From Henriciella litoralis (GTDB lineage Bacteria > Pseudomonadota > Alphaproteobacteria > Caulobacterales > Hyphomonadaceae), in assembly GCF_002088935.1 (NCBI RefSeq), contig NZ_NCSS01000006.1, positions 1,892,407 through 1,956,406 on the forward strand: a stretch of 64,000 nucleotides of DNA. The letters run 5' to 3'. Below are positions 1 to 8,300 of this stretch, piece after piece; positions within the stretch are counted from its first letter, which is position 1; each line of letters starts with the position of its first letter. Position numbers and translations under genes: made by a program. Below the pieces are notes generated by a model. The model saw nothing but the letters and a program-made list of their open reading frames with translations, did not search any database and was not told the DNA's origin.

Positions 1-3000
1 GGAAGGCGAGCCCCGCCTCAAAGCTATCATCGTCTTGAGTGCGCCGCGCAGGCGCAGCAGCCGGCATCGCCTTCGGTTCTTCTGCCGGCATCGTCGTAGC
101 GACTGCCGGGCGAGCGGCCGTTTCTGGCCGGCGCTGCTCTTGCGAGGGATCCGTGTCTTCGAGCGCTTCGAGCCGCGTCGCGAGCGATGCAATCGCTTTC
201 TGGACCGGTGACAGGGAGGTCGACGACTGACGGTTCATTTCATCAATCCGGTCAGACACACCCGACAGGGCATCCGATAGGCGGATCGACTGCTTCTTTC
301 GGTCAGCTTCCAGCGTGTCGTGCAGCTGCTGGATCGAGCGGTCCTGACGCGCCTGCAGGCGCTGGGCGACCGTGGCCACCTGTTCGCCCACTTGCTCGAT
401 CGCTGTCGCGCTGCGTTGCTCGCTCTCATCGACCCGGGTCTCGAATTGGTCGGCGAGCTGGTTAATCTGCTGGGTCACCCGCTCGATGACGTCATCATTC
501 TGGGTGCTGAAGTCCTGAAGACGGGCTGACAGCTCGCTCGTCAGGCTCTGCATATCGGCCTTCACGCGGGCAATTTCTGCAGAGCTATCTTTTTCTTCGA
601 CCGTTTTCAGACGCTTGCTCAGGCCTTGAGATATGCGCGCGACCTGCTCAGTGAGACGCTCAAAGGCGCGGCTGGATGTCTCTTCAGTGTCTCCCACACG
701 GGCCTGCAACACAGAGACCGAGTTCTCGAGGCCCGCAACCGTCTCAGGCTGCGGCATCGCGGCAACGGCTTTTTCAATTTCGTTAGCGAAGAGTGCGCGG
801 CTCTCCTCGATGGAAGCGCGGATTTCCTGTGCGAGCCCCTGAAAGCGGTTTTCGAACTGATCACGCAGCGCCTGCGCCGCTTGGGGCGACGCGAATTCTG
901 CCAGCGCATCAATGCGGCCGGTCAGTGTTTCGAAACTCGTTTCGACCGTCTGCATCGCCGAATTGGTGGCCAGCTCTGCATGGCCGAGCCGTTCCTGCAG
1001 GCTCGCCAGCGTCGCATCGAGGCCGACCGCGCGATCAGCGGTATCATTCCGGACATGGTCGAGTTGACCGGTCAGGTCATTCACCTTGGAAACGGTCTGA
1101 TCGAGTTCGCTGCGAAGACCTTCAATCGTGCCATCAGTCGCATCTGCACGTTCGGCAGCGGCGGCGACGTCATCACCCAGCTTGTCGATCCGGCCATTGG
1201 CCGTTTCGATACCGTCGCCGATCACATCAACACGGGTGTCGACGCCTTCAATGCTCGTCGCGACGCGGGCAAGCTTTTCGTCCGCCTCTTTTGAGCGGGC
1301 GTCCGCCGCTTTCAGCTCAGCATCAACGGCGTCAAAACGGGCCTCTGACCGGCTGATCCGGGCAGCGGCATCATCGAGCCGCGAAATCGTGCTGGCAAGG
1401 TCATCATCCAGTTTGTTGATACGCCCCGTCGCGGCGTCGAAGTCGGATACAGCTTTTGAAACCGTACCGGCTGTTGTCGCGGTTTGTTCGGTGTTTTCGC
1501 GAACCTGGGCCTTGATCTTGCGGATCCGGTTTTCAGCCTGCTCCAGCCGCGCTGTGGCGGCATCCGTACGGTCGTTCGTCGCGCTGACATCAGTGCCGAG
1601 CTTTTCCACGCGGGCACTGGTTTCCTGCACTTTGTCACTGACACCCGTCAGGCGATCATCGAGTTTCTCGACATCAGACGCGACCCGGCTCATCTGATTG
1701 TCTCTAGTCTGGGCCCGGCCATCGACAGCGCCGAGCGCTTCTCCCAGCTGTTTCAGCAGGGAATGGGCCCCGTTCACATCAGACGCGGTTGTGTCGATCC
1801 GGCTGTTCAGCTTGCCGATATCGTCAAAGCTTTTTGAAAGCCGGTCATCGGTGCCGGACACCCGTTTGTCGATCGCCTCAAGCTGGGTCGAGACAATGTT
1901 GAGCCTCTGGTCGCTGGCGTCCGTGCGTTGTCCAAATGTCTCGACGGCATGCCCTAGATTATCGAGCTTCGCATCATGACTGGTCAGGCGCGCAGTGGTG
2001 TTTTCGGCATGGCCTTTAAGCTTTTCGATCTCATCGAAGCCCCGCCCGACGCGGCTGCCCAGATTCTCAACCTGTCCGCCAAGTGACTGCACGTCGCGCG
2101 TATTGTTTTCCAGACGGGTGTCGAAGGCGGAAATATCTTTCCGGAAACCCTCGATTTCATTGCCAAACTCATCGGTCTTGCGCTGCGTTGCACTGGCTTC
2201 ATCGCGAATATCAGAGACCCGACCGTCGAGTTCGTTAACCTTCTGGAGGCGTGACGAGACCGTATTTTCAAGCTCAGAGAAGCGGCCTGACAGATGTTTG
2301 ACGGCCCCTTCTGCGCGCAGCTCCGCATGGCCCACCTTGCTTTCAAGCTGACCAGCCGCGTCCGACAGGACCGACTGGATGCGCGATTCGACACCGCTGA
2401 CGCGGGCGCCCATGTCTTCAAGACTGTTCTCGACCCGGCCACGGACAGTCGCCGTCTCATCCTTCTGACGAACGGATTCATCATAAACATGCGAGGCCAG
2501 CTTGCCGAGCGCGCGCTCAAGGCTTTTCAAACTGTCGAGATTGCTGGCATCGCCCTTGTCGGCTTCCAGCGCGCTGACCTTTTGCTGAAGCGCCTCATGC
2601 GTGCTCTGGATATCCTGCACAACGGCTTCGACATTGGTCGCGACACCGTCGGCCTTTGCATCGGCTTCCTTGATACGCGTCAAAAGGCCGACAATAGACT
2701 GATCGATGCCGGTCAGCGCCATGGTGGAGCGGGCCTCGACCGCTTCAAGACGGGCGATCAGCTCATTTATCGGGCCGCGCGCTTGCGCCGCTGAGACCTG
2801 ACGGGCCTCTTCATCCAGGGCGCGCGGATAACGCGGAGATGTTTCATCGCGGGCGGACGGGGCCTCGTCGCCGGTTTCTTCCAGAAGCATGCGGTTAATA
2901 TATTCGCCGATGGTGAGCCCTTCCTCGCGGGCGGCTTCGCGCGCAGCTTCACGGGCTCTCTGATCGATGCCCTTTACGCTCCATGGACCGTAATTTGTCA

Positions 3001-3001
3001 T
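1..3001 (-). CDS. PodJ-like polar localization coiled-coil protein (C-terminus outside window)
   Basis: Reading leftwards from ATG 3001, one frame stays open to the window edge, giving about 1000 codons with no stop seen in the parts I translated. The protein begins MTNYGPWSVKGIDQ, followed by an acidic/basic helical stretch containing GLTIGEYINRMLLEE. This is the N-terminal signature I know from PodJ-type polarity factors of Caulobacterales. After residue ~80 it is almost entirely heptad-like coiled coil rich in Glu, Lys, Asp and Gln. The last residues inside the window become Pro/Ala rich. In Caulobacter, PodJ recruits pole-organelle factors; a similar polar scaffold role is inferred here. 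A CtrA-type box lies about 90 bp upstream. The missing C-terminus, where PodJ has a membrane segment and Sel1/peptidoglycan-binding parts, cannot be judged. Confidence 0.75.
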   Translation of the reverse strand, partial: MTNYGPWSVKGIDQRAREAAREAAREEGLTIGEYINRMLLEETGDEAPSARDETSPRYPRALDEEARQVSAAQARGPINELIARLEAVEARSTMALTGIDQSIVGLLTRIKEADAKADGVATNVEAVVQDIQSTHEALQQKVSALEADKGDASNLDSLKSLERALGKLASHVYDESVRQKDETATVRGRVENSLEDMGARVSGVESRIQSVLSDAAGQLESKVGHAELRAEGAVKHLSGRFSELENTVSSRLQKVNELDGRVSDIRDEASATQRKTDEFGNEIEGFRKDISAFDTRLENNTRDVQSLGGQVENLGSRVGRGFDEIEKLKGHAENTTARLTSHDAKLDNLGHAVETFGQRTDASDQRLNIVSTQLEAIDKRVSGTDDRLSKSFDDIGKLNSRIDTTASDVNGAHSLLKQLGEALGAVDGRAQTRDNQMSRVASDVEKLDDRLTGVSDKVQETSARVEKLGTDVSATNDRTDAATARLEQAENRIRKIKAQVRENTEQTATTAGTVSKAVSDFDAATGRINKLDDDLASTISRLDDAAARISRSEARFDAVDAELKAADARSKEADEKLARVATSIEGVDTRVDVIGDGIETANGRIDKLGDDVAAAAERADATDGTIEGLRSELDQTVSKVNDLTGQLDHVRNDTADRAVGLDATLASLQERLGHAELATNSAMQTVETSFETLTGRIDALAEFASPQAAQALRDQFENRFQGLAQEIRASIEESRALFANEIEKAVAAMPQPETVAGLENSVSVLQARVGDTEETSSRAFERLTEQVARISQGLSKRLKTVEEKDSSAEIARVKADMQSLTSELSARLQDFSTQNDDVIERVTQQINQLADQFETRVDESEQRSATAIEQVGEQVATVAQRLQARQDRSIQQLHDTLEADRKKQSIRLSDALSGVSDRIDEMNRQSSTSLSPVQKAIASLATRLEALEDTDPSQEQRRPETAARPAVATTMPAEEPKAMPAAAPARRTQDDDSFEAGLAF

Positions 3002-3088
3002 ACGCGCACTCCATACATATCCGGAGCTCTCATATGCGGAAGTGAGCCCCGGAATTACCGCACGAAGCCATGGATGAGGACGTTCGTC

Positions 3089-3103
3089 TTAAAAGGTGGT
3101 TAA
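3089..3103. promoter_or_regulatory. CtrA-type box TTAA-N7-TTAA
   Basis: The sequence TTAAAAGGTGGTTAA is an exact TTAA-N7-TTAA full site, the consensus bound by the cell-cycle regulator CtrA. It lies in the 223-bp divergent region between the PodJ-like gene and the MerR gene, 88 bp upstream of the PodJ-like start. Cell-cycle control of the polarity gene is the simplest reading. Binding is not shown by sequence alone. Confidence 0.55.
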
Positions 3104-3167
3104 AAAGGTAAACACAAACGGTAAATTTGTTCAGAAATTGCCGCCATTCGTAAATCATTACTTTCCT

Positions 3168-3204
3168 TTAACGTGAACGGAAAGTTACGTTGACGTTCGC
3201 GTAA
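3168..3204. promoter_or_regulatory. Two LiuR/MerR-like operator half-palindromes upstream of merR
   Basis: TTAACGTGAACGGAAA (3168-3183) matches 13 of 16 positions of the perfect palindrome at 5651-5666. The adjacent stretch 3184-3204 carries TTACG and CGTAA half-sites again. They lie just upstream of the MerR gene start at 3225, which fits autoregulation. The resemblance to LiuR-type operators (TTTACG...CGTAAA) is from memory of the family. Confidence 0.45.
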
Positions 3205-3224
3205 GGGCATTGCATAGTAGTCGG

Positions 3225-3701
3225 ATGGCTGACACATCATCTCTCTCCATCTCGGAAAGCCGGACCTATTCCATTTCCGAACTCGCCCGCGAATTTGGCA
3301 TTACCCCTCGCGCCCTGCGGTTTTACGAAGACAAGGACATGCTCCACCCCGCCCGGGATGGAATGACCCGCGTCTATTCACATCGAGACCGTGCCCGTGT
3401 GACGATCATCGTTCGCATGAAACGCCTCGGTCTGCCGCTGGCCGATATTCGCGAAATCCTTGACCTTTATGGCCTGGGTGACGGTGAACGTGCCCAGAAG
3501 CGCAAGACGCTCGAGAAATTTCGCAATCAGGTTCAGGAATTCGAGAACCAGCGCGAAGATATCGAGATTGCCCTGGTCGAACTCGGCAAGGGTATCGAAT
3601 GGCTCGAAAATGACCTCGCAAAAATTGGCCCATCGTCGGACCATGCGGACAATGTTGCAGCTTATGATGCTGTCGCCCGCAAGCAGCTTGACGACGCTTA
3701 A
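3225..3701 (+). CDS. MerR-family regulator of acyl-CoA catabolism (LiuR-like)
   Basis: 158-residue protein starting at ATG 3225; an in-frame TTG at 3210 is possible but less likely. The N-terminal MerR winged helix-turn-helix covers YSISELAREFGITPRALRFYE and runs to about residue 85 (MKRLGLPLADIREIL). A dimerization coiled coil follows (QVQEFENQREDIEIALVEL). The protein has no cysteine, so it is not a metal sensor. It heads a beta-oxidation cluster, and palindromes of one type lie before it and before the second acyl-CoA dehydrogenase. Known relatives (LiuR) repress branched-chain amino acid and fatty acid catabolism and are released by acyl-CoA intermediates; that role is inferred here. Confidence 0.85.
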   Translation: MADTSSLSISESRTYSISELAREFGITPRALRFYEDKDMLHPARDGMTRVYSHRDRARVTIIVRMKRLGLPLADIREILDLYGLGDGERAQKRKTLEKFRNQVQEFENQREDIEIALVELGKGIEWLENDLAKIGPSSDHADNVAAYDAVARKQLDDA

Positions 3702-3732
3702 GCCAGCCCCGCAATCTTCAGGACTAATCAGA

Positions 3733-3756
3733 CGGCACTTTCAGGCGAAAGTGCCG
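3733..3756 (+). terminator. Hairpin between merR and acyl-CoA dehydrogenase (possible attenuating terminator)
   Basis: CGGCACTTTC-AGGC-GAAAGTGCCG is a perfect 10-bp stem with a 4-nt loop, followed by CTTTCCCC. The T-tract is weak, so it may be a partial terminator or an mRNA-processing or stability element separating regulator and enzyme expression. Confidence 0.4.
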
Positions 3757-3787
3757 CTTTCCCCGTATCAAAAAAGAGAGCACCAAC

Positions 3788-5569
3788 ATGCCGAGATATG
3801 AAGCCCCCATCCGGGACATGAAATTCATCTTCCACGATGTCCTGTCCCTTCAGAACTATTCCAATCTCGATGGCTTCTCAGACGCGACGCCCGATATCAT
3901 CGACCAGATTCTCGACGAAGGCGGCAAGTTCGCCAGCGAAGTTCTCTTCCCGCTGAACAAGGTCGGCGACGAGCAGGGCTGCAAGCGCGCCGATGATGCG
4001 TCGGTCAAGACGCCGGACGGGTTTCCGGACGCCTACAAGCAATTTGTTGAGAATGGCTGGCCTCTGCTGGCCAAGTCACCAGAGCATGGCGGACAGGGCC
4101 TGCCCAAACTGCTGGCGACCGCGCTCAGCGAGATGGTGTCTTCTGCCAACATGGCGTTCGGCATGTATCCGGGCCTGACATCCGGTGCTTACGACGCCCT
4201 GATGGCCGGCGGGTCTGACGACCAGAAGGCGATGTACGGGCCGAAAATGGCTTCCGGCGAGTGGGCCGGCACGATGAATTTGACCGAGCCGCAATGCGGC
4301 ACCGACCTCGGCCTCATCAAGACAAAGGCTGTGCCGCAGCCAGATGGCAGCTACAAGCTGACCGGCCAGAAAATCTGGATCTCCGGCGGCGAGCAGGACC
4401 TGACCGAGAACATCATTCACCTTGTCCTCGCGCGCATCGAAGGCGCGCCCGAAGGCATCAAGGGGATCTCGCTCTTCGTCGTGCCGAAATACATTCTCAA
4501 TGAGGACGGTACGCCGGGTGAGCGTAACGCAGTGTCCTGCGGCGGCCTTGAAGAAAAAATGGGCATTCACGGCAATGCGACCTGCGTCATGAATTATGAT
4601 GACGCGACGGGCTGGCTCGTCGGTGAAGAGCATAAGGGCATGCGCACCATGTTCATCATGATGAACGAAGCGCGTCTCGGCGTTGGCCTTCAAGGGCTTT
4701 CACAGGCGGAAGTCGCGTATCAAAACGCCGCTGACTTTGCCCGTGAGCGCCTGCAAAGCCGCGCCCTCTCCGGCCCCAAAGCCCCCGATAAACCTGCCGA
4801 TCCGATCATTGTGCACCCGGATGTGCGCCGTATGCTTCTGGATTCAAAAGCCTTCATCGAAGGCGGGCGTCTATTCACTTACTGGACGGCACTTTACGGC
4901 GACTTGCTCCACACCTCACCGGACGAAAAGCTCCGCGAAAAGGCCGGAGACTATATGGCGCTGATGACGCCTGTCGTGAAAGCCTTCCTGACCGATCGTG
5001 GCCTCAAAGCCTGTAATGACGCGCTACAGCTGCATGGCGGCACCGGCTTCACGACCGAGCAGGGCGTTGAGCAATATGTCCGCGATGTCCGCATCACGCT
5101 GATCTATGAAGGCACGAACGGCATTCAGGCGCTGGACCTTGTTGGCCGCAAGCTCGCAGCAAATGGCGGGCGCGCGATCTTCACTTTCTTCGCAGAGATG
5201 GATGACTTCATCGGCGAGCATGAAGGCAATGGCGATATGGCCTCGTATATTGAAGGGCTGAAATCTGCCAAGGCGCAGCTTCAGGAAGGCACGACCTGGC
5301 TCATGCAGAACGGCATGAGCGACTTCAATAATGCCGGGGCGGCCTCCACCGACTATCTCCAGCTCTTCGGCCTGACAGCGCTCGGCTATATGTGGGCGAA
5401 GATGGCCAAAGTCTCACTTGAGAAAAAAGGCTCTGACCCGTTCTATGACGACAAGCTGACGACGGCCCGCTATTATTTCAGCCGTGTGCTGCCGGAAACA
5501 GGGGCGCATCTCGCCAAGCTGAAGACCGGCGCAGAACCGCTCATGACGCTGGCCGCAGACCGCTTCTAG
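3788..5569 (+). CDS. Acyl-CoA dehydrogenase, DmdC/AcdH-type (593 aa)
   Basis: FAD-dependent alpha,beta-dehydrogenation of acyl-CoA. The length of 593 aa and the extra N- and C-terminal domains are those of the subfamily containing 3-methylmercaptopropionyl-CoA dehydrogenase DmdC and related medium/long-chain enzymes. The FAD/substrate loop MNLTEPQCGTDLG is at 163-175, the flavin segment KIWISGGEQDL near 195, and the catalytic base is Glu441 in IYEGTNGIQ. The C-terminal domain after residue ~470 is typical of this group. It follows merR by 86 bp and precedes a second dehydrogenase. In an otherwise beta-oxidation operon I favour a general acyl-CoA substrate; a role in DMSP demethylation cannot be excluded. 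Confidence 0.9.
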   Translation: MPRYEAPIRDMKFIFHDVLSLQNYSNLDGFSDATPDIIDQILDEGGKFASEVLFPLNKVGDEQGCKRADDASVKTPDGFPDAYKQFVENGWPLLAKSPEHGGQGLPKLLATALSEMVSSANMAFGMYPGLTSGAYDALMAGGSDDQKAMYGPKMASGEWAGTMNLTEPQCGTDLGLIKTKAVPQPDGSYKLTGQKIWISGGEQDLTENIIHLVLARIEGAPEGIKGISLFVVPKYILNEDGTPGERNAVSCGGLEEKMGIHGNATCVMNYDDATGWLVGEEHKGMRTMFIMMNEARLGVGLQGLSQAEVAYQNAADFARERLQSRALSGPKAPDKPADPIIVHPDVRRMLLDSKAFIEGGRLFTYWTALYGDLLHTSPDEKLREKAGDYMALMTPVVKAFLTDRGLKACNDALQLHGGTGFTTEQGVEQYVRDVRITLIYEGTNGIQALDLVGRKLAANGGRAIFTFFAEMDDFIGEHEGNGDMASYIEGLKSAKAQLQEGTTWLMQNGMSDFNNAGAASTDYLQLFGLTALGYMWAKMAKVSLEKKGSDPFYDDKLTTARYYFSRVLPETGAHLAKLKTGAEPLMTLAADRF

Positions 5570-5649
5570 GCCTGCCGCGGACAGCGGCAAAACGACCGGC
5601 CGCATGACGCTGCGTGAGGACTCGCGCCGCAAAAGCGCGGTCACTATAA

Positions 5650-5667
5650 GTTTACGTGCACGTAAAC
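5650..5667. promoter_or_regulatory. Perfect 18-bp palindromic operator, candidate MerR/LiuR site
   Basis: GTTTACGTGCACGTAAAC is a perfect palindrome, preceded by TATAAG at 5645-5650 that could serve as a -10 box. It lies 40 bp before the ATG of the long-chain acyl-CoA dehydrogenase. A second palindrome, CGGCAATTGCCG, abuts it at 5667-5678. The site resembles the sequences before the MerR gene, so that regulator is the obvious candidate binder. Confidence 0.55.
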
Positions 5668-5707
5668 GGCAATTGCCGTTCGATCACGTAGAAATTGGAG
5701 AAGGTAG

Positions 5708-6871
5708 ATGCAGGACGTTCTGAACGTTGCCCCCGCCAACTGGCGCCAGGATGAAGAGATTTCGATTTTTTCGGATGCCGTTGGCCAGTTCTTTGATCGC
5801 GAATGCGCCCCTCACGTCGAAGAGTGGCGCAAGCAGGGCTACGTCCCGCGCGAAGTGTGGAAGAAAGCCGGCGATGCTGGTCTTCTGTGCGCATCCGTCT
5901 CTGATGAGTATGGCGGCGCAGGCGGCGACTTCCGGCACGAGGCTGTTATCATCGAGCAACAGCAATGGAAGGGCATCGACGGCTTCGGCATCACGCTGCA
6001 CAATGCCATCATCGTCCCCTACATTGAGACATTCGGCTCCGAAGAGCAGAAAAAGAAATGGCTGCCGCGCCTTGCCTCTGGTGATCTGATCGCCGCGATT
6101 GCGATGACCGAGCCTGGCACCGGGTCCGATCTTCAGGCCGTCAAGACGACGGCGAAGAAGGATGGCAATCACTACGTCATCAATGGCTCAAAAACCTTCA
6201 TCTCCAACGGCCAGACCGCAAATCTGATCGTGACCGTCGCAAAGACCGACCCGACAAAGGGTGCAAAAGGCATCTCGTTGATCATTGTTGAGACCGATGA
6301 AGTCGAGGGCTTCGAACGCGGCCGCAACCTCAACAAGGTCGGCCAGAAAGCCGCAGATACGTCTGAGCTTTTCTTCAATGATGTGCGCGTGCCAACCTCA
6401 AACCTTCTCGGTGCTGAGGAAGGTCAGGGCTTTGTCCAGCTGATGCAGAAACTCCCGCAGGAGCGCCACATCATCGGCCTTCAAGGCATCGGCATGATCG
6501 AACGCGCGATCCGGGAAACCACGGCCTATGTGAAGCAGCGCAAGGCCTTCGGCGGCACGATCTGGGATTTCCAGAACACGCAGTTCAAGCTGGCCGAGTG
6601 CAAGACCGAAGCGACCGTCGCAAAGGTCTTCGCCGACCACTGCACAGAGCTTCTGCTTCAGGGCAAGCTCGATGCGGCCACCGCCTCCATGTCGAAATAC
6701 TGGATCAGTGATCTGCAGTGCAAGATCATCGACGAATGCCTCCAGCTACATGGCGGCTATGGCTATATGGATGAATATCCGATCGGCCAGATGTATGCCG
6801 ACGCCCGCGTCCAGCGCATCTATGGCGGCGCGAATGAAGTCATGAAAATGCTGATCGCGAGGACGATGTAG
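5708..6871 (+). CDS. Long-chain-type acyl-CoA dehydrogenase (ACADL-like)
   Basis: 387-aa FAD enzyme for the first step of beta-oxidation. MTEPGTGSDLQAVKT (133-147) is the FAD-binding signature and GSKTFISNG (160-168) the second flavin loop. The usual catalytic Glu position near the C-terminus is Gly (RIYGGANEVMK). Instead Glu252 in LPQERHIIG occupies the alternative catalytic position known from mammalian long-chain and isovaleryl-CoA dehydrogenases. The C-terminal half (QRKAFGGTIWDFQ, LHGGYGYMDEYPI) closely matches human ACADL from memory. The gene has its own upstream palindromic operator and is followed directly by a small membrane-protein gene and the thiolase. Confidence 0.92.
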   Translation: MQDVLNVAPANWRQDEEISIFSDAVGQFFDRECAPHVEEWRKQGYVPREVWKKAGDAGLLCASVSDEYGGAGGDFRHEAVIIEQQQWKGIDGFGITLHNAIIVPYIETFGSEEQKKKWLPRLASGDLIAAIAMTEPGTGSDLQAVKTTAKKDGNHYVINGSKTFISNGQTANLIVTVAKTDPTKGAKGISLIIVETDEVEGFERGRNLNKVGQKAADTSELFFNDVRVPTSNLLGAEEGQGFVQLMQKLPQERHIIGLQGIGMIERAIRETTAYVKQRKAFGGTIWDFQNTQFKLAECKTEATVAKVFADHCTELLLQGKLDAATASMSKYWISDLQCKIIDECLQLHGGYGYMDEYPIGQMYADARVQRIYGGANEVMKMLIARTM

Positions 6872-6872
6872 C

Positions 6873-7049
6873 TTGACCCGCTGGCTCGGCATTTCCTCCC
6901 TCATCCTCGGCGTGATCTCGATCATGCTGGGCGTCTATGTCGAATTCTTCACCGGTGACGTCGGCGTGAGCGGCATCGTCCCGATCCTGCTCGGCGCGTC
7001 ATCCATCGTTATCGGCGCTATTGTCATCCGCCAATCCAGACAGATTTAA
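6873..7049 (+). CDS. Small two-helix membrane protein inside the beta-oxidation operon
   Basis: 58-residue reading frame with a TTG start 1 nt after the preceding stop codon; GAGGA lies about 10 nt upstream. It begins [19 protein letters not shown] and consists of two hydrophobic helices: roughly residues 4-22, and 34-52 ([17 protein letters not shown]). They are separated by a short polar turn, and the tail is Arg/Gln rich (IRQSRQI). I do not recognise a family. The tight packing between acyl-CoA dehydrogenase and thiolase genes suggests co-expression. Start codon and expression are inferred. Confidence 0.5.
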   Translation: MTRWLGISSLILGVISIMLGVYVEFFTGDVGVSGIVPILLGASSIVIGAIVIRQSRQI

Positions 7050-7080
7050 CCCCAGACTTTCCCAAAAGGAGTTTCTCCAA

Positions 7081-8286
7081 ATGACCGAAGCCTATATTTT
7101 CGACGCCGTGCGTACGCCGCGCGGCAAAGGCAAAAAGACCGGATCCCTTCACGAGATCACGTCCCTCTCCCTCGCGACACAGACCCTTCAGGCGATCCGT
7201 GACCGCAATGAGCTGGACACATCCTATGTGGACGACGTCATTCTCGGCTGCGTCTCGCCGGTTGGCGAGCAAGGCGCAGACATCGCCCGTGTGGCCGCCC
7301 TCAATGCAGACTATGATCAGGAAACAGCTGGCGTTCAGGTCAACCGTTTCTGCGCGTCTGGCCTGGAGGCCTGCAACATGGCCGCTGCCAAGGTCATGGT
7401 TGGTGAAGCCGACATGGCCATCGGTGGCGGTGTCGAAGCCATGTCCCGCGTCCCGATGGGCGCAGATGGCGGCGCCTGGTCGTCCGACCCGCAAGTCGCG
7501 TTCAAGACCTATTTTGCCCCGCAGGGTATCGGCGCCGACACAATCGCGACCAAATGGGGGTTCTCACGCGATGATGTTGATGCCTATGCAATCGAATCCC
7601 AGAAGCGCGCCGCACGCGCATGGGAAGAAGGCCGGTTCAAGAAGTCCATCGTCCCGGTGAAAGACCAGATGGGCGCCATCATCCTCGACCATGACGAGCA
7701 TATGCGTCCAGACACGACCATGCAGTCGCTGGCATCGCTCAACCCATCCTTTGTCGGTCTCGGCGGCATGGGCTTCGACGAGGTGATCAAACAGCGCTAC
7801 CCAGAGCTTGAGAGCATCAACCACGTTCACCATGCGGGCAACTCTTCCGGCATCGTCGACGGGGCTTCGGCCGTTCTCTTTGGTTCAAAGGAAGCTGGCG
7901 AAAAACTCGGCCTGAAGCCGCGCGCCCGCATCAAGTCGATGGCCTCCATCGGCTCAGAGCCTGGCATCATGCTGACCGGCCCATCCTATGTGACCGAAAA
8001 GGCATTGAAAAAGGCCGGCATGGAAGTTGGCGACATTGACATTTACGAGCTCAACGAGGCCTTCGCGGCGGTTGTCCTGCGCATGATGCAGGCCCTCGAT
8101 ATTCCGCACGACAAGATCAATGTGAATGGCGGCGCGATTGCCATGGGCCATCCGCTCGGCGCGACGGGCGGCATGATCCTCGGCACCATGCTTGATGAGC
8201 TTGAGCGCTCCGACAAGGAAACTGCGCTTATCACCCTGTGCGTTGGCGCCGGCATGGGCACCGCAACGATCATTGAACGCGTTTAA
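7081..8286 (+). CDS. fadA: Acetyl-CoA C-acyltransferase (thiolase, FadA-like)
   Basis: 401-aa thiolase carrying out thiolytic cleavage of 3-ketoacyl-CoA (or acetoacetyl-CoA condensation). The start is ATG 7081 with an AAAAGGAG ribosome site; an in-frame upstream TTG would add unrelated residues. The nucleophile is Cys91 in [10 protein letters not shown]. The C-terminal catalytic motifs are present ([25 protein letters not shown], and CVGAGMGTA with the second Cys). It is placed 14 bp before the FadB-type gene, the usual FadA/FadB pairing though in the order beta-alpha. Substrate chain length cannot be read from sequence. Confidence 0.93.
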   Translation: MTEAYIFDAVRTPRGKGKKTGSLHEITSLSLATQTLQAIRDRNELDTSYVDDVILGCVSPVGEQGADIARVAALNADYDQETAGVQVNRFCASGLEACNMAAAKVMVGEADMAIGGGVEAMSRVPMGADGGAWSSDPQVAFKTYFAPQGIGADTIATKWGFSRDDVDAYAIESQKRAARAWEEGRFKKSIVPVKDQMGAIILDHDEHMRPDTTMQSLASLNPSFVGLGGMGFDEVIKQRYPELESINHVHHAGNSSGIVDGASAVLFGSKEAGEKLGLKPRARIKSMASIGSEPGIMLTGPSYVTEKALKKAGMEVGDIDIYELNEAFAAVVLRMMQALDIPHDKINVNGGAIAMGHPLGATGGMILGTMLDELERSDKETALITLCVGAGMGTATIIERV

Positions 8287-8300
8287 GAGGTAGATTGAAG

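Noticed and set aside
187..2794. Several medium-length open frames on both strands across the first 3 kb
   Set aside because: They are shadows of the PodJ-like coiled-coil gene, which reads without interruption on the minus strand from 3001 to the window edge. None has a ribosome site or family match.
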